Positions 21,560 to 32,221 of a stretch of DNA of 64,000 nt are shown here, one piece after another. A program made the position numbers and the translations under genes. The notes beneath the pieces were generated by a model, which worked only from the letters and a program-made list of their open reading frames with translations, was not told the origin of the DNA and did no database searches. Source of the stretch: Methyloversatilis sp. RAC08 (GTDB taxonomy: Bacteria > Pseudomonadota > Gammaproteobacteria > Burkholderiales > Rhodocyclaceae); contig NZ_CP016448.1 in the NCBI RefSeq assembly GCF_001713355.1, positions 3,472,001 to 3,536,000 of the forward strand, given 5' to 3'. The number at the start of each line of letters is the position of its first letter. The stretch's first letter is position 1.

Positions 21560-21662
21560 TGGGGTGCGGGCGGTGCAGCTGCCGCCTGCTGCGTGTGATT
21601 CAAGGGAGTGCTTCTGCACAGCCGGCCGGACCGGTCGTTGAGCAAGCCAGACAAATAAAGAA

Positions 21663-23141
21663 ATGACCGATATTCCCCTTCTCAGTCTCGCCATCTGGTT
21701 GCCGATTGCTGGCGGCCTGCTGGTGCTGGCCAGCGGCGATGGCCGCAACGTCGCGTTCTCGAAGCTGATCGCGCTGGTGACCGCGATCTTCGGCTTCCTG
21801 ATCACGATTCCGCTCTACACCGGCTTCGATCCATCGAGTGCGTCGATGCAGTTCGTCGAGCTGATGCCGTGGGTGCGCGACTACAACATCAACTACCACC
21901 TCGGTGTCGACGGCATTTCGATGCCTTTCGTCATCCTGAACAGCTTCATCACGCTGCTGGTGATCATGGCGGGCTGGCAGGTGATCGAAACCAAGGTGTC
22001 GCAGTACAACGCGGCCTTCCTGATCATGTCGGGCCTGCTGAACGGCATCTTCTCGTCGCTCGACGGCATCCTGTTCTACGTCTTCTTCGAATCGTCGCTG
22101 ATCCCGCTCTACCTGGTGATCGGCATCTGGGGCGGCAAGAACCGCGTCTACGCCGCGTTCAAGTTCTTCCTCTACACGCTGCTCGGCTCGCTGCTGATGC
22201 TGATCGCACTGCTCTACCTGTTCCACAAGAGCGGCAGCTTCGGCATCCTCGACTGGCACCGCGAGCCGCTGGCGATGGCGGCGCAATCGCTGATCTTCTG
22301 GGCCTTCTTCGCGAGCTTTGCGGTGAAGGTGCCGATGTGGCCGGTGCATACCTGGCTGCCGGACGCCCACGTCGAGGCGCCGACCGGCGGTTCGGCGGTG
22401 CTGGCGGCGATCGGCCTGAAGCTGGGCGCCTATGGTTTCCTGCGCTTCTCGCTGCCCATCGTGCCGGATGCAGCAACCCACTTCGCGCCCATCGTCATCG
22501 GTCTGTCACTGATCGCGGTGATCTACATCGGGCTGGTTGCGCTGGCGCAGACCGACATGAAGAAGCTGGTCGCGTACTCGTCGATTTCGCACATGGGTTT
22601 CGTCACGCTGGGCTTTTTCATCTTCAATCCGCTTGGTGTAGAGGGCGCGCTGGTGCAGATGATTTCGCACGGCTTCGTTTCGGCAGCGATGTTCCTGTGC
22701 ATCGGCGTGCTGTACGACCGCATGCACACCCGCAACATCGGTGACTACGGCGGCGTCGTGAACACCATGCCCAAGTTTGCCGCCTTCTTCCTGCTGTTCG
22801 CGATGGCCAACGCCGGTCTGCCGGCGACGTCCGGTTTCGTCGGCGAATTCATGGTGGTGCTCGGCGCGCTGCAGTTCAACTTCTGGACCGGTTTCGCCGC
22901 CGCCACCACGCTGATCCTGGGCGCGGCCTACACGCTGTGGATGTACAAGCGCGTCATCTTCGGCGCGGTCGCCAACAGCCATGTTGCCGAACTGAAAGAC
23001 ATCAACGCCCGCGAAATGCTGATCCTCGGCGTTCTTGCCGCATGCACCCTGGCCATGGGCATCTGGCCGCAACCGGTGACTGAAATCATGCACGCGACCG
23101 TGAACCAGCTGCTGGGACACGTTGCCGTTGGCAAGCTCTGA
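21663..23141 (+). CDS. nuoM: NADH-quinone oxidoreductase subunit M
   Basis: ND4-type proton-pumping subunit. 492 residues, about 14 helices. Conserved FFESSLIPLYLVIGIWGG (key Glu), KVPMWPVHTWLPDAHVEAPT, and YSSISHMGFVTLG. It follows nuoL after a 103-base gap that contains a small GC-rich hairpin but no clear promoter. Confidence 0.96.
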   Translation: MTDIPLLSLAIWLPIAGGLLVLASGDGRNVAFSKLIALVTAIFGFLITIPLYTGFDPSSASMQFVELMPWVRDYNINYHLGVDGISMPFVILNSFITLLVIMAGWQVIETKVSQYNAAFLIMSGLLNGIFSSLDGILFYVFFESSLIPLYLVIGIWGGKNRVYAAFKFFLYTLLGSLLMLIALLYLFHKSGSFGILDWHREPLAMAAQSLIFWAFFASFAVKVPMWPVHTWLPDAHVEAPTGGSAVLAAIGLKLGAYGFLRFSLPIVPDAATHFAPIVIGLSLIAVIYIGLVALAQTDMKKLVAYSSISHMGFVTLGFFIFNPLGVEGALVQMISHGFVSAAMFLCIGVLYDRMHTRNIGDYGGVVNTMPKFAAFFLLFAMANAGLPATSGFVGEFMVVLGALQFNFWTGFAAATTLILGAAYTLWMYKRVIFGAVANSHVAELKDINAREMLILGVLAACTLAMGIWPQPVTEIMHATVNQLLGHVAVGKL

Positions 23142-23153
23142 CGGACACACAGA

Positions 23154-24635
23154 ATGAACTTCCCACTGCCTGACCTCTATCCCGCATCGGCCGAAATCTT
23201 CGTGCTGGTGATGGCCTGCGTCGTGTTGCTCGCCGACCTGTTCAAGTCCGAGCGCCAGAACTGGCTGCCCTACATCCTCACGCTGAGCACACTGGTCGGC
23301 GCCTTCGTCATCCAGGTCGCGACGGCCGGAGCGGACACGACGCTGACCTTCAGCGGCATGTTCGTCGACGATCGGCTGTCCGACGTGCTGAAGAGCTGCC
23401 TGTATCTGACGGTGTTCGCAGTCGTCATCTACAGCCGCGGTTACCTCGAAGTGCGCGGCATGGAACGCGGCGAGTACTACCTGCTCGTGCTGTTCGCCAC
23501 GCTGGGCATGCAGGTGATGATTTCCGCCAATCACTTCCTGACGCTCTATCTCGGCCTCGAACTGCTGTCGCTCGCGCTGTATGCGCTGGTGGCGCTTGAT
23601 CGAGACTCGGCGCGTTCGACCGAAGCGGCGATGAAGTACTTCGTGCTCGGTGCGCTGTCTTCGGGCCTGCTGCTCTACGGCATGTCGATGGTGTATGGCG
23701 CGACCGGCACGCTCGAGATATCGGCCATCGCGCGCAAGCTGTCCGACCCGACCACCAATATGGAAGTGCTGCGCTTCGGCCTCGTGTTCCTGGTCGCCGG
23801 CCTCGCGTTCAAGATCGGCGCCGTGCCGTTCCACATGTGGATTCCCGACGTCTATCACGGTGCGCCGACGCCGATCACGCTGCTGATCGGTTCGGCGCCC
23901 AAGCTGGCCGGTTTCGCGATGGCGATCCGCCTGCTGGTCGACGGACTGCCGACGCTGGCCGATGAATGGCAGCAGATGCTGATGCTGCTGGCGGTGCTGT
24001 CGATCGCGCTCGGCAACATCGTCGCCATCGCACAGACCAATCTGAAGCGCATGCTGGCCTATTCGACCATTTCGCACATGGGCTTCATGCTGCTCGGTCT
24101 GGTCAGCGGCGTCATCGAGCTGCGCGCGTCCGGCGACATCCATCTTTCGTACGCCTTCGGCAGCGCGATGTTCTACACCATCGCCTATGTGCTGATGAGC
24201 GCCGCCGCCTTCGGCGTGCTGCTGCTGCTGACCCGTGCCGGGGTCGAAGCCGAGGAACTGGACGACCTGAAGGGGCTGAACAAGCGCAGCCCGTGGTTCG
24301 CCGCGGTGATGATGATGGTCATGTTCTCGATGGCCGGCATCCCGTTCTTCATCGGCTTCTTCGCCAAGCTGGCCGTGCTGCAGGCGGTCGTCGCAGCGGG
24401 TTATCTGTACGTCGCCGTGTTCGCGGTGATGATGTCGCTGATCGGTGCCTATTTCTATCTGCGCGTCGTCAAGCTGATGTACTTCGATGCGCCGCAGGAT
24501 GAAGCACCCATCGTGGCATCGACCGAAATGCGCGCGCTGCTGTCGGTCAATGCACTCGCGATCGCGCTGATCGGCCTGATGCCGCAGTCCCTGCTTTCGC
24601 TGTGTGCCTCCGCACTGGGGCAGACGCTGAAGTAA
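23154..24635 (+). CDS. nuoN: NADH-quinone oxidoreductase subunit N
   Basis: ND2-type proton-pumping subunit and last gene of the nuo operon. 493 residues. Motifs: [39 protein letters not shown], and [13 protein letters not shown]. Its TAA overlaps the ATG of the NUDIX gene, so the hydrolase is translationally coupled to complex I. Confidence 0.96.
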   Translation: MNFPLPDLYPASAEIFVLVMACVVLLADLFKSERQNWLPYILTLSTLVGAFVIQVATAGADTTLTFSGMFVDDRLSDVLKSCLYLTVFAVVIYSRGYLEVRGMERGEYYLLVLFATLGMQVMISANHFLTLYLGLELLSLALYALVALDRDSARSTEAAMKYFVLGALSSGLLLYGMSMVYGATGTLEISAIARKLSDPTTNMEVLRFGLVFLVAGLAFKIGAVPFHMWIPDVYHGAPTPITLLIGSAPKLAGFAMAIRLLVDGLPTLADEWQQMLMLLAVLSIALGNIVAIAQTNLKRMLAYSTISHMGFMLLGLVSGVIELRASGDIHLSYAFGSAMFYTIAYVLMSAAAFGVLLLLTRAGVEAEELDDLKGLNKRSPWFAAVMMMVMFSMAGIPFFIGFFAKLAVLQAVVAAGYLYVAVFAVMMSLIGAYFYLRVVKLMYFDAPQDEAPIVASTEMRALLSVNALAIALIGLMPQSLLSLCASALGQTLK

Positions 24636-25183
24636 TGAAGGATCCCCTGATCGAAACCACGGTGGACAGTCGTCAGGTGTACGACGGCGTGCTGCTCAAG
24701 GTTTATCAGGATCAGGTGGCGCTGCCGGATGGCACGCAGGCGGTGCGCGAATACATCCGCCACCCCGGGGCGGTGGTGATCATCGCGGTGCTGCCGGACG
24801 GCAACATGCTGTTCGAGCGCCAGTTCCGCTACGGCCCGCGCTGCACCTTCATCGAATTTCCCGCCGGCAAGATCGATCCGGGCGAGCCGCCCGAGCAGAC
24901 GGCTGTGCGCGAACTGCGCGAGGAAACCGGTTACGAAGCCGACGAATGGTCGCATCTGGGCACGATGCATCCGTGCATCGGCTACTCGGACGAACGGATA
25001 GAAATCTTCCTCGCGCGTGGTCTGCGCCATGTCGGCGCCAATCTTGACGCAGGCGAGTTTCTGGAAGTGATTCCGCTGTCGCTGGAAGCCGCGATGTCGG
25101 CTGTCTGGCGCGGCGAACTGACGGATGCCAAGACGCTGTCGGCCCTGATCTGGGCCCAGCGGGTGTTCAGGCAGGGGTTCTGA
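24635..25183 (+). CDS. NUDIX hydrolase, probable ADP-ribose pyrophosphatase
   Basis: 182 residues from ATG 24635. The NUDIX box is visible around residues 84-107 (GEPPEQTAVRELREETGYEA), preceded by the FIEFPAGKIDPGE segment typical of NudF-like ADP-ribose diphosphatases. It likely splits ADP-ribose or related nucleotide sugars. It is attached to the end of the nuo operon, as in many betaproteobacteria. Substrate is inferred from family resemblance only. Confidence 0.85.
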   Translation: MKDPLIETTVDSRQVYDGVLLKVYQDQVALPDGTQAVREYIRHPGAVVIIAVLPDGNMLFERQFRYGPRCTFIEFPAGKIDPGEPPEQTAVRELREETGYEADEWSHLGTMHPCIGYSDERIEIFLARGLRHVGANLDAGEFLEVIPLSLEAAMSAVWRGELTDAKTLSALIWAQRVFRQGF

Positions 25184-25185
25184 GG

Positions 25186-25734
25186 TCAGAAACCCTGAGC
25201 GGCGGTCGGCACCACGCTGCCGACGGCAAGCCGCACCATCATCGCATCGGCAATGCGCGATATCGGCTGATCCTGGCAGTGCGCCAGAAACGCACTTGCC
25301 GGACCCAGTCCCGGAATCTCCAGCTCGGGTGACACTTCCAGCAGCGGCAGCAGTACGAAGGCACGCAGGTGCGCGCGCGGATGCGGCACGTTCAGCGTGT
25401 CGGTGCTGATCTGCCGGTCGTCGTACAGCAGTACGTCCAGATCGAGGGTGCGCGGCGCGTTCAGGAACTCACGCACGCGACCGTGCGTGCGTTCGATGCC
25501 GAGCAGTGCATCCAGCAGCGCCTGTGGTTCGAGTGTCGTGCGCACACGCGCAATGGCGTTGATGAAGTCGGGCTGGTTGTCGTAGCCGATCGGCGCCGTG
25601 CGGTACAGCGACGAACGACGCTCCAGCGTGATGCCGGGGGTGGCGGCGATTTCATCGAAGGCGGCCAGCACCTGCGCTTCCGGATCGGCGAGATTGCTGC
25701 CCAGACCGATGTGGGCAATGCTGTCGCGGCTCAT
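25186..25734 (-). CDS. folK: 2-amino-4-hydroxy-6-hydroxymethyldihydropteridine diphosphokinase
   Basis: Transfers pyrophosphate from ATP to hydroxymethyldihydropterin, the step before FolP. 182 residues. Motifs: HIGLGSNLADPEAQV, YRTAPIGYDNQPDFINA, and RTLDLDVLLYDDR, plus VPHPRAHLRAFVLLPL. It converges with the NUDIX gene with only 2 bases between the stops. Confidence 0.96.
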   Translation of the reverse strand: MSRDSIAHIGLGSNLADPEAQVLAAFDEIAATPGITLERRSSLYRTAPIGYDNQPDFINAIARVRTTLEPQALLDALLGIERTHGRVREFLNAPRTLDLDVLLYDDRQISTDTLNVPHPRAHLRAFVLLPLLEVSPELEIPGLGPASAFLAHCQDQPISRIADAMMVRLAVGSVVPTAAQGF

Positions 25735-25897
25735 GGCGTGTTCTTTTCAGGTTCAACGTATCGACGGACTTTAGCACCGCTGCGTGCTGCAGCCCGGCTG
25801 GCTCACCCGCGGCGACACCAGGCTGCTCCGGCGCCGGGGCGCTGAAGCCGGCGTGCGGATCAGCCTGCCACCGAACAGGCGCACCGCCGCCGTGGTG

Positions 25898-26344
25898 TCA
25901 CACGCGCGAGCGCATCAGGCGCGCCTTTTCTCGCTCCCAGTCGCGTTCCTTCTCGGTTTCGCGCTTGTCGAACTGCTTCTTGCCCTTGGCCAGCCCGATT
26001 TCCAGCTTGATGCGGCCGCGGGTGTAGTGCAGGTTCAGCGGCACCAGCGTGTAGCCGGCGCGCTCGACCAGGCCGATCAGCTTGCTGATCTGTTCGGCGT
26101 GCAGCAACAGCTTGCGGCTGCGCGTCGCGTCCGGATGGATGTGGGTCGACGCAGACAGCAGTGGCGATACATGCATGCCGATCACGAACACCTCTTCGCC
26201 CTTCAGCACGACATAGGCTTCCTTCAGCTGCGTGCGGCCGGCGCGGATGGCCTTGACCTCCCAGCCTTCCAGCACCAGTCCGGCCTCGAAGCGTTCTTCG
26301 ATGAAGTAGTCGTGAAACGCTTTCTTGTTTTCGGCGATGCTCAT
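25898..26344 (-). CDS. smpB: SsrA-binding protein SmpB
   Basis: Binds tmRNA and helps rescue stalled ribosomes. 148 residues. Conserved [29 protein letters not shown], and the C-terminal [17 protein letters not shown] tail that enters the mRNA channel. It is divergent from ratA, the standard proteobacterial arrangement. No tmRNA gene was found nearby. Confidence 0.97.
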   Translation of the reverse strand: MSIAENKKAFHDYFIEERFEAGLVLEGWEVKAIRAGRTQLKEAYVVLKGEEVFVIGMHVSPLLSASTHIHPDATRSRKLLLHAEQISKLIGLVERAGYTLVPLNLHYTRGRIKLEIGLAKGKKQFDKRETEKERDWEREKARLMRSRV

Positions 26345-26446
26345 GTCGGGTAACCGGTGACCGGGGAATCTGCTGCAGTGGCTTGAACGAGAGGCTGCGC
26401 GAGAGGACGCCGCACAGCTAGAATTGCGATTTTACCTTCTGAAGAC

Positions 26447-26887
26447 ATGGCCGAAGTCCGAAAAACCGTGCTCATCGAGCGCAGCGCGGAACAGATGTTC
26501 AGGCTGGTCGACGGTGTCGAGCATTACCCCGAGTTCCTGCCCTGGTGCGGCGGCAGTGAAGTCATCGAACGCACCGATACGCTGACGCGTGCGCGCATCG
26601 ACATCAACTACCACGGCGTGAAGGCGCATTTCGCGACCGCCAACGCCAAGATCTTCCCGCACAGCATGACCATACGGCTGGTCGAAGGGCCCTTCAAGTC
26701 GCTCGACGGCACCTGGGCCTTCACGCAGCTGGGCGATGCGGCATGCAAGATCGAATTCAACCTGCGTTACGAGTTTTCCAGTCGCCTGATCGAAAAGGTG
26801 GTCGGCCCGGTGTTCAGTCATATCGCCAATACGTTCGTCGAGGCTTTCGTGAAGCAGGCGGACCGCATCTACGGAAAGGTGGCCTGA
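26447..26887 (+). CDS. ratA: RatA-family START/COQ10-like protein
   Basis: 146 residues, SRPBCC/START fold of the Coq10-RatA family; RatA in E. coli inhibits ribosome subunit association, while homologues bind ubiquinone. Visible: [27 protein letters not shown] and [12 protein letters not shown]. It is divergent from smpB and followed by ratB after 1 base. Whether it acts as a toxin or in quinone biology cannot be told here. A TAGAAT -10-like box lies at 26419-26424. Confidence 0.9.
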   Translation: MAEVRKTVLIERSAEQMFRLVDGVEHYPEFLPWCGGSEVIERTDTLTRARIDINYHGVKAHFATANAKIFPHSMTIRLVEGPFKSLDGTWAFTQLGDAACKIEFNLRYEFSSRLIEKVVGPVFSHIANTFVEAFVKQADRIYGKVA

Positions 26888-26888
26888 C

Positions 26889-27224
26889 GTGAGTGCAAGC
26901 ATCCGCGTCCAGGTCATTTACGCCTTGCCCGAGCGGCAGGACCTCGTGACCATCGAATTGCCCGAAGGGGCCACTGCCGTGCAGGCGGTCGAAGCGTCCG
27001 GCCTGCTGCAGAAGTATCCGGACATCGATCTCGCGCGCAACAAGCTGGGGGTGTTCGCGAAGCTGGTCAAGCCGGATCAGTTGCTGCGCGATCGTGACCG
27101 GGTGGAAATCTACCGCGCGCTGATCGCCGATCCGAAGGAAGTGCGCCGTCAGCGCGCAGCCGAAGGCAAGGTGCTGAAGAAGGGCGGTGGCGAGCGGGGT
27201 GGCGAGGCAGAGCCGGCTGCCTGA
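26889..27224 (+). CDS. ratB: RnfH/RatB-family ubiquitin-like protein
   Basis: 111 residues from a GTG start one base after the ratA stop. The beta-grasp family pattern is visible ([24 protein letters not shown], then [19 protein letters not shown]). Companion of RatA in the conserved smpB/ratAB neighbourhood; function is poorly known. The C-terminus is a short basic Gly-rich tail. Confidence 0.9.
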   Translation: MSASIRVQVIYALPERQDLVTIELPEGATAVQAVEASGLLQKYPDIDLARNKLGVFAKLVKPDQLLRDRDRVEIYRALIADPKEVRRQRAAEGKVLKKGGGERGGEAEPAA

Positions 27225-27258
27225 GCGCCGCCTCCGGCACGCCGCATGACCTGTACCG

Positions 27259-27699
27259 CTACCTGCACCACTCCGACACCGACTGCTGTGCTTCGGCGGT
27301 TTCCGTCGCCCGCGTCGCGTCGTCGATGAATTCGCGTTCGCCCTGCGCGTTGTAGCGCACGATGCGCTGACCGGATTGCAGCGCCGCCAGCTTGTTGCGG
27401 GCGCGCGTGCAGTTGGCGTCGGCCTTTTCCTTCTCTGCTCTTTCCTTGGCCGCCTTGGATTCCTCTGCCGCGGCGGCTTCGCGTCGCTGCTGGAAGCCCT
27501 GCAGCTTTTCCTGCAGGTTGCCGTTGGACGTGTCGGCTGAGGGAGGTGCGACCTTCACGTCCTTGCGGATCGCGTTCGCACCCGGCGGCGGGCTGTCCGA
27601 AAACACCGGATTGCCTTTTGCATCCTTGTATTGATAGACCTGTGCAGTCGCGAGCAGCGGAAAGCACGTCAGGGCGATCAGGACTAGTCGGAAATACAC
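27259..27699 (-). CDS. Secreted DUF4124-domain protein
   Basis: 146 residues. Signal peptide [20 protein letters not shown], then the DUF4124 core [21 protein letters not shown], an Ala/Glu/Lys-rich coiled coil (about residues 60-100), and a C-terminal segment with one Cys pair (NCTRARNKL and EWCR). The GTG start has AGGAG 8 bases upstream. Probably periplasmic; function unknown. It is divergent from guaB. Confidence 0.85.
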   Translation of the reverse strand: MYFRLVLIALTCFPLLATAQVYQYKDAKGNPVFSDSPPPGANAIRKDVKVAPPSADTSNGNLQEKLQGFQQRREAAAAEESKAAKERAEKEKADANCTRARNKLAALQSGQRIVRYNAQGEREFIDDATRATETAEAQQSVSEWCR

Positions 27700-27782
27700 G
27701 TCAGAAACTCCTGCCCGGAATGAGTGAAGGCAATGCGGTGATCGCCGCAGGCGCCTGCTGCAGCCAGCTGCGTCGAGCGGCG

Positions 27783-27788
27783 TATAAT
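27783..27788 (+). promoter_or_regulatory. Promoter -10 box of guaB
   Basis: A consensus TATAAT hexamer 27 bases before the guaB ATG. The -35 region about 17 bases upstream is weak, so an activator or a strong -10 start is likely. Confidence 0.65.
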
Positions 27789-27815
27789 ACGTTTTTGACA
27801 GATTGGAAAGTAGTC

Positions 27816-29276
27816 ATGCGTGTTATCCAGAAGGCGCTGACCTTCGATGATGTGCTGCTCGTGCCGGCACATTCGAGTGTTCTGCCACGCGATGTAAGCC
27901 TCAGTACCCGTATTTCCCGCAACATCCACGTCAATCTCCCCCTGCTGTCGGCCGCGATGGACACCGTCAGCGAAGCGCGTCTTGCGATCGCGCTGGCACA
28001 GGAAGGCGGCCTCGGCATCATTCACAAGAACATGACGGCCAAAATGCAGGCGGCTGAAGTGTCGAAGGTGAAACGGTTCGAAGCCGGCGTGCTGAAGGAT
28101 CCGATCACCATCTCTCCGGACATGACGGTTCGCGAGCTGCTCGGGTTGACACGCAGTCACCGCATTTCCGGTTTTCCGGTGCTCGACGGCCCGCGTGTGG
28201 TGGGCATCGTGACCAACCGCGACCTGCGTTTCGAAACCAATCTCGACCAGCCGGTGGCGCGCATCATGACGCCGCGCGAACGCCTGATCTTCGTGCATGA
28301 AGGCGCTTCGCTCGACGAAGCGCGCACGCTGATGCACCGCAACCGCCTCGAACGCGTGCTGGTGCTGGGCGAAAACGACACGCTGCGCGGCCTGATCACG
28401 GTCAAGGACATGCTGAAGTCGACCGAACACCCGCTGGCCGCCAAAGACCCGCATGGCCGGCTGCGCGTCGGCGCGGCCATCGGCGTCGGCGAAGGCACCG
28501 AAGAGCGCGCTGCGGCGCTGGCCGAAGCCGGCGTTGACGTGATCGTCGTCGATACGGCGCACGGTCACTCGCAGGGCGTGCTCGACCGCGTGCGCTGGGT
28601 CAAGCGCACCTTTCCGCATCTGGACGTGATCGGCGGCAACATCGCCACAGCCGACGCGGCTCGCGCGCTGGTCGACGCGGGGGCCGACGGCGTCAAGGTC
28701 GGCATCGGCCCAGGCTCGATCTGCACCACGCGCATCGTCGCCGGTGTCGGCGTGCCGCAGATCACCGCGATCGACAACGTGGCGACCGCGCTGGCGTCGA
28801 CCGATGTACCGATGATCGCCGATGGCGGCATCCGCTACTCCGGCGATATTTCGAAAGCCATCGCCGCCGGCGCCAACGCAGTCATGCTGGGCGGGCTGCT
28901 GGCCGGCACCGAAGAGGCACCGGGCGAAATCGAACTGTTCCAGGGCCGCTCGTACAAGTCCTACCGTGGCATGGGTTCGCTGGGCGCGATGCAGCAGGGT
29001 GCAGCCGACCGCTACTTCCAGGATCCGGCGTCGAACGCCGACAAGCTGGTGCCCGAAGGCGTCGAAGGCCGTGTGCCCTACAAGGGCCCGGTGGTCAATG
29101 TGATCACCCAGCTGATGGGCGGTCTGCGCGCGTCGATGGGCTATTGCGGCTGCTCGACGGTTGACCAGATGCGCAGCACCGCGCAGTTCGTCGAAATCAC
29201 GTCGGCCGGCATCCGCGAGTCGCATGTGCACGACGTGCAGATCACCAAGGAAGCGCCGAACTATCACGTTGAATAG
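27816..29276 (+). CDS. guaB: Inosine-5'-monophosphate dehydrogenase
   Basis: Oxidises IMP to XMP, the first committed step to GMP. 486 residues from ATG 27816; longer in-frame upstream sequence is non-coding. N-terminal [14 protein letters not shown], then two CBS domains (about residues 95-200), the catalytic loop [11 protein letters not shown] with the active Cys, and the flap region [14 protein letters not shown]. guaA follows. Confidence 0.97.
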   Translation: MRVIQKALTFDDVLLVPAHSSVLPRDVSLSTRISRNIHVNLPLLSAAMDTVSEARLAIALAQEGGLGIIHKNMTAKMQAAEVSKVKRFEAGVLKDPITISPDMTVRELLGLTRSHRISGFPVLDGPRVVGIVTNRDLRFETNLDQPVARIMTPRERLIFVHEGASLDEARTLMHRNRLERVLVLGENDTLRGLITVKDMLKSTEHPLAAKDPHGRLRVGAAIGVGEGTEERAAALAEAGVDVIVVDTAHGHSQGVLDRVRWVKRTFPHLDVIGGNIATADAARALVDAGADGVKVGIGPGSICTTRIVAGVGVPQITAIDNVATALASTDVPMIADGGIRYSGDISKAIAAGANAVMLGGLLAGTEEAPGEIELFQGRSYKSYRGMGSLGAMQQGAADRYFQDPASNADKLVPEGVEGRVPYKGPVVNVITQLMGGLRASMGYCGCSTVDQMRSTAQFVEITSAGIRESHVHDVQITKEAPNYHVE

Positions 29277-29393
29277 ATGCAAGTTTCAAGATGCAAGTCG
29301 CAAGATGCGCCTTGCAAACTGAGTCGTGCCATTTCCCGGCGGGTCGCGTGACCTGCCGTTTTTTCTTCAATCTTGTCACTTGAATCTTGCATC
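29276..29393 (+). terminator. Terminator inside a GATGCAAG-type inverted repeat between guaB and guaA
   Basis: CGGCGGGTC (29337-29345) pairs with GACCTGCCG (29350-29358, one G-T pair) and is followed by TTTTTT. This hairpin lies between GATGCAAG (29276-29283, repeated at 29290-29297) and CTTGCATC (29386-29393), so the whole spacer can fold into a larger stem. It suggests differential expression of guaA and guaB. Confidence 0.7.
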
Positions 29394-29402
29394 TGGTCTG
29401 AA

Positions 29403-31007
29403 ATGCACAACAAGATCCTCATCCTCGATTTCGGCTCCCAGGTCACCCAGCTCATCGCGCGCCGTGTGCGCGAAGCGCATGTCTATTGTGAAATCCACCC
29501 GGCCGATGTCAGCGACGACTTCGTGCGCGGCTTCGGTGCGCAGGGCGTCATCCTGTCCGGCAGCCACATGTCGGCCTATGAGGAAGAGACCGACCGCGCG
29601 CCGCAGGCGGTTTTCGAGCTGGGCGTGCCGGTGCTGGGCATCTGCTACGGCATGCAGACCATGGCGCAGCAGCTGGGCGGGCGGGTCGAGGCGGGCACGG
29701 TGCGCGAATTCGGCTACGCCGAGGTGCGCGCGCGCGGCCACACGAAGTTGCTCGACGGCATCGAGGATTTCCGCACCGAGCAGGGCCACGGCATGCTCAA
29801 GGTGTGGATGAGCCACGGCGACAAGGTGACCGAGTTGCCGCCCGGCTTCAAGCTGATGGCGTCCACCGACAGCTGCCCGATCGCCGGCATGGCCGACGAA
29901 GACCGCCGTTTCTATGGCGTGCAGTTCCACCCCGAAGTGACGCACACGGCGCGCGGCGCCGACATCCTGCGCAAGTTCGTCATCGACGTCTGCGGCTGCG
30001 CCGCCGACTGGATCATGGGCGACTACATCGAAGAGGCGGTCGCGCGCATCCGCGAACAGGTCGGCGACGAAGAAGTCATCCTGGGCCTGTCCGGCGGCGT
30101 CGATTCATCGGTCGCGGCGGCGCTGATCCACCGCGCGATCGGCGACCAGCTCACCTGCGTATTCGTCGATCACGGCCTGCTGCGCCTCAATGAAGGCCAG
30201 ATGGTGATGGACATGTTCGTCGGCCGGCTGCACGCACGGGTGATCCACGTCGATGCGTCCGACCAGTTCCTCGGTCACCTGAAGGGCGTCAGCGATCCGG
30301 AAGCCAAGCGCAAGATCATCGGCCGCGAATTCGTCGAAGTGTTCAAGGCCGAGGCGGCGAAGCTGAAGGCGGGCGGCGACGGACACAAAGGCGCGTCCTT
30401 CCTCGCCCAGGGCACCATCTACCCGGACGTGATCGAGTCCGGCGGCGCCAAGAGCAAGAAGGCGACCGTGATCAAGTCGCACCACAACGTCGGCGGCCTG
30501 CCGGAAAAGCTCGGCCTCAAGCTGCTCGAGCCGCTGCGCGAACTGTTCAAGGACGAAGTGCGCGAACTGGGCGTGGCCCTCGGCTTGCCGCGCGACATGG
30601 TGTATCGCCACCCCTTCCCCGGCCCGGGCCTGGGTGTACGCATACTCGGCGAAATCCACCGCGAGTACGCCGACCTGCTGCGCCGCGCCGACGCCATCTT
30701 CATCGAAGAACTGCGCAACACCATCGACCCGGCCAGCGGCAAGAGCTGGTACGACCTCACCAGCCAGGCCTTCGCGGTGTTCCTGCCGGTGAAGTCGGTC
30801 GGCGTCATGGGCGACGGCCGCACCTACGAGTGGGTCGTCGCGCTGCGCGCCGTGCAGACGCAGGACTTCATGACCGCCCACTGGGCCGAGCTGCCGCACA
30901 GCCTGCTCGGCCGCACCAGCAACCGCATCATCAACGAGGTGCGCGGCATCAATCGGGTGGTGTACGACATTTCGGGCAAGCCGCCGGCGACGATTGAGTG
31001 GGAGTGA
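29403..31007 (+). CDS. guaA: GMP synthase (glutamine-hydrolysing)
   Basis: Makes GMP from XMP. 534 residues. The N-terminal class I amidotransferase has [18 protein letters not shown], the nucleophile in [11 protein letters not shown] and the GVQFHPEV His/Glu pair. The synthetase half has the P-loop [14 protein letters not shown] and ends [10 protein letters not shown]. The last codons resemble integration sites used by islands that insert at guaA, and accessory DNA begins right after the stop. Confidence 0.97.
   Translation: MHNKILILDFGSQVTQLIARRVREAHVYCEIHPADVSDDFVRGFGAQGVILSGSHMSAYEEETDRAPQAVFELGVPVLGICYGMQTMAQQLGGRVEAGTVREFGYAEVRARGHTKLLDGIEDFRTEQGHGMLKVWMSHGDKVTELPPGFKLMASTDSCPIAGMADEDRRFYGVQFHPEVTHTARGADILRKFVIDVCGCAADWIMGDYIEEAVARIREQVGDEEVILGLSGGVDSSVAAALIHRAIGDQLTCVFVDHGLLRLNEGQMVMDMFVGRLHARVIHVDASDQFLGHLKGVSDPEAKRKIIGREFVEVFKAEAAKLKAGGDGHKGASFLAQGTIYPDVIESGGAKSKKATVIKSHHNVGGLPEKLGLKLLEPLRELFKDEVRELGVALGLPRDMVYRHPFPGPGLGVRILGEIHREYADLLRRADAIFIEELRNTIDPASGKSWYDLTSQAFAVFLPVKSVGVMGDGRTYEWVVALRAVQTQDFMTAHWAELPHSLLGRTSNRIINEVRGINRVVYDISGKPPATIEWE
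30996..31007 (+). other. Candidate attL at the guaA 3' end
   Basis: GAGTGGGAGTGA, the last codons of guaA, is repeated with one mismatch at 39253-39264. The guaA 3' end is an established island integration site, and a decayed integrase gene starts about 230 bases downstream. The site assignment is inferred. Confidence 0.45.
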
Positions 31008-31031
31008 ATTGACGTTTTCTGGGGACTATCG

Positions 31032-31268
31032 TCAACTATCGCCGGCCAGCACCTCACTCAGGTTGGCGGTAGAACTGACGGTCGGATGAAGAATCTCCCG
31101 TTTACTATCGAGACCAAACAGGTCTTCGACGGTATGTATCTCCTCTGAAAAGCCTGTTTCATGCGGCTTTCCAGCCATAAGCAGGTCTCCTGGCACTTGA
31201 CGGAAAAAGCCGTCAGGAACAGGGGGAAAAACCTCGATGCTTACCGACATCGCGTTACGCGACCTCAA
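31032..31268 (-). CDS. Small hypothetical protein
   Basis: 78 codons on the minus strand between guaA and the integrase remnant, overlapping the start of that remnant by about 30 bases. An internal Met (31250) would give 72 residues beginning MSVSIEVFPPVPDGF. No domain is recognised. It may be a remnant or not a gene at all. Confidence 0.22.
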   Translation of the reverse strand: MRSRNAMSVSIEVFPPVPDGFFRQVPGDLLMAGKPHETGFSEEIHTVEDLFGLDSKREILHPTVSSTANLSEVLAGDS

Positions 31269-32008
31269 TCCTAAGTCATTGACTTGCTAGGATTCCGACT
31301 GAGATGGCATGTGCGAGTCGGTATCGCCCGTCGGTACCGTCGCCTTCCGTTACGATTGTCGTCTCAATGGCCGGCAGGAAACTCTGACCATCGGCCGTTA
31401 AGGGAAAGCGGGCATCTCGCTGGCCTCGGCACGTGAAAAATTGGGCGACGCCAAGAAGGCCGGCGCCCAAGGCAAGTCCCCGGCGCACGAGAAACAACGC
31501 GAGCATCGCCGGTTGACGGCTGCAAGAACTTCGGCTGAATGACCGCCCGATGGCTTGCCAGCGAAAAAATGGGCGACATACGCGCGCGACGCGCAAGAGA
31601 ACCCTCGATCGGGAAATCCTGCCGGCGTTCAAGAACCGGCTGCTCAACGATACCGGCGCCGATGACCTCCCCGCCTTGCGTGGCAAGGGAAAGGCGCTTG
31701 GCGCACCTGCCACCGTCTTGCATGTCCGCGACATCGTGAAGCAGATCGATGCCTTCGCTATCCTGCGGGGCGAGGAGGAGGACAACCCGGCTGACGGCAT
31801 TGGCGCGGCTCCCATCGAGACCTTCGTGCTCAAGGAACGGGGGATGTCACCGATGGAGATCCGCTTGTTGTATCGGCAGATGGAGTCGGTGGTGATATAT
31901 CCGACCATCCGCCTGGCGTTGCGCATGATCGTGCTGACGCTGGTGCGCAAGAGCGTACTGATCGAAGCGACTTGGTGGACCGAGGTTGATTTCGAGAACG
32001 TGACCTAG
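31237..32008 (+). pseudogene. Decayed P4-type tyrosine recombinase (integrase)
   Basis: The first codons read MLTDIALRDLNPKS, the usual P4-type integrase N-terminus, after an AGGGGG ribosome site. The same frame continues with recognisable family segments (GTVAFRYDCRLNGRQETLTIGR, GISLASAREKLGDAKK) interrupted by TAG, TGA and TAA stops. After at least two frameshifts it resumes as WTARWLASEK, RATRKRTLDREILPAFKNRLL, and ALRMIVLTLVRKSVLIEATW, which holds the first catalytic Arg. The His-x-x-Arg and Tyr boxes are absent. Lying next to guaA, it is what remains of the enzyme that inserted an island there. Confidence 0.8.
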
Positions 32009-32140
32009 ACGATTTCGGAGTCACGGGTGAAGGGGCGCAAGGTGATGCGTTCAGGGAAGTCGGATGGACTAGCAATGGCCATCCTCTTGTGCCGACCGCA
32101 CGCAAGCGAAGCGCGCAGGCCCGAAGCTGGAAGCCGGGCC

Positions 32141-32199
32141 GAAGGCGTCAGCCGAGCGGAGCGAGGGAACGATGGAAGCCCGAAGGGGGCGAGACGCCA
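32141..32199 (+). repeat. GC-rich dispersed repeat, copy 1
   Basis: Begins GAAGGCGTCAGC and ends GCGAGACGCCA, with GGCGTC and GACGCC as inverted ends. A shorter copy lies at 39373-39411. It is part of the otherwise gene-free 32009-32221 stretch between the integrase remnant and the insertion sequence. Confidence 0.5.
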
Positions 32200-32221
32200 G
32201 GACCGCAGGGCAGGGGGGGGT

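Noticed and set aside
31539-31739. Independent small genes in the 31276-32105 region
   Set aside because: These frames are pieces of one frameshifted integrase sequence read in different frames, or its antisense.
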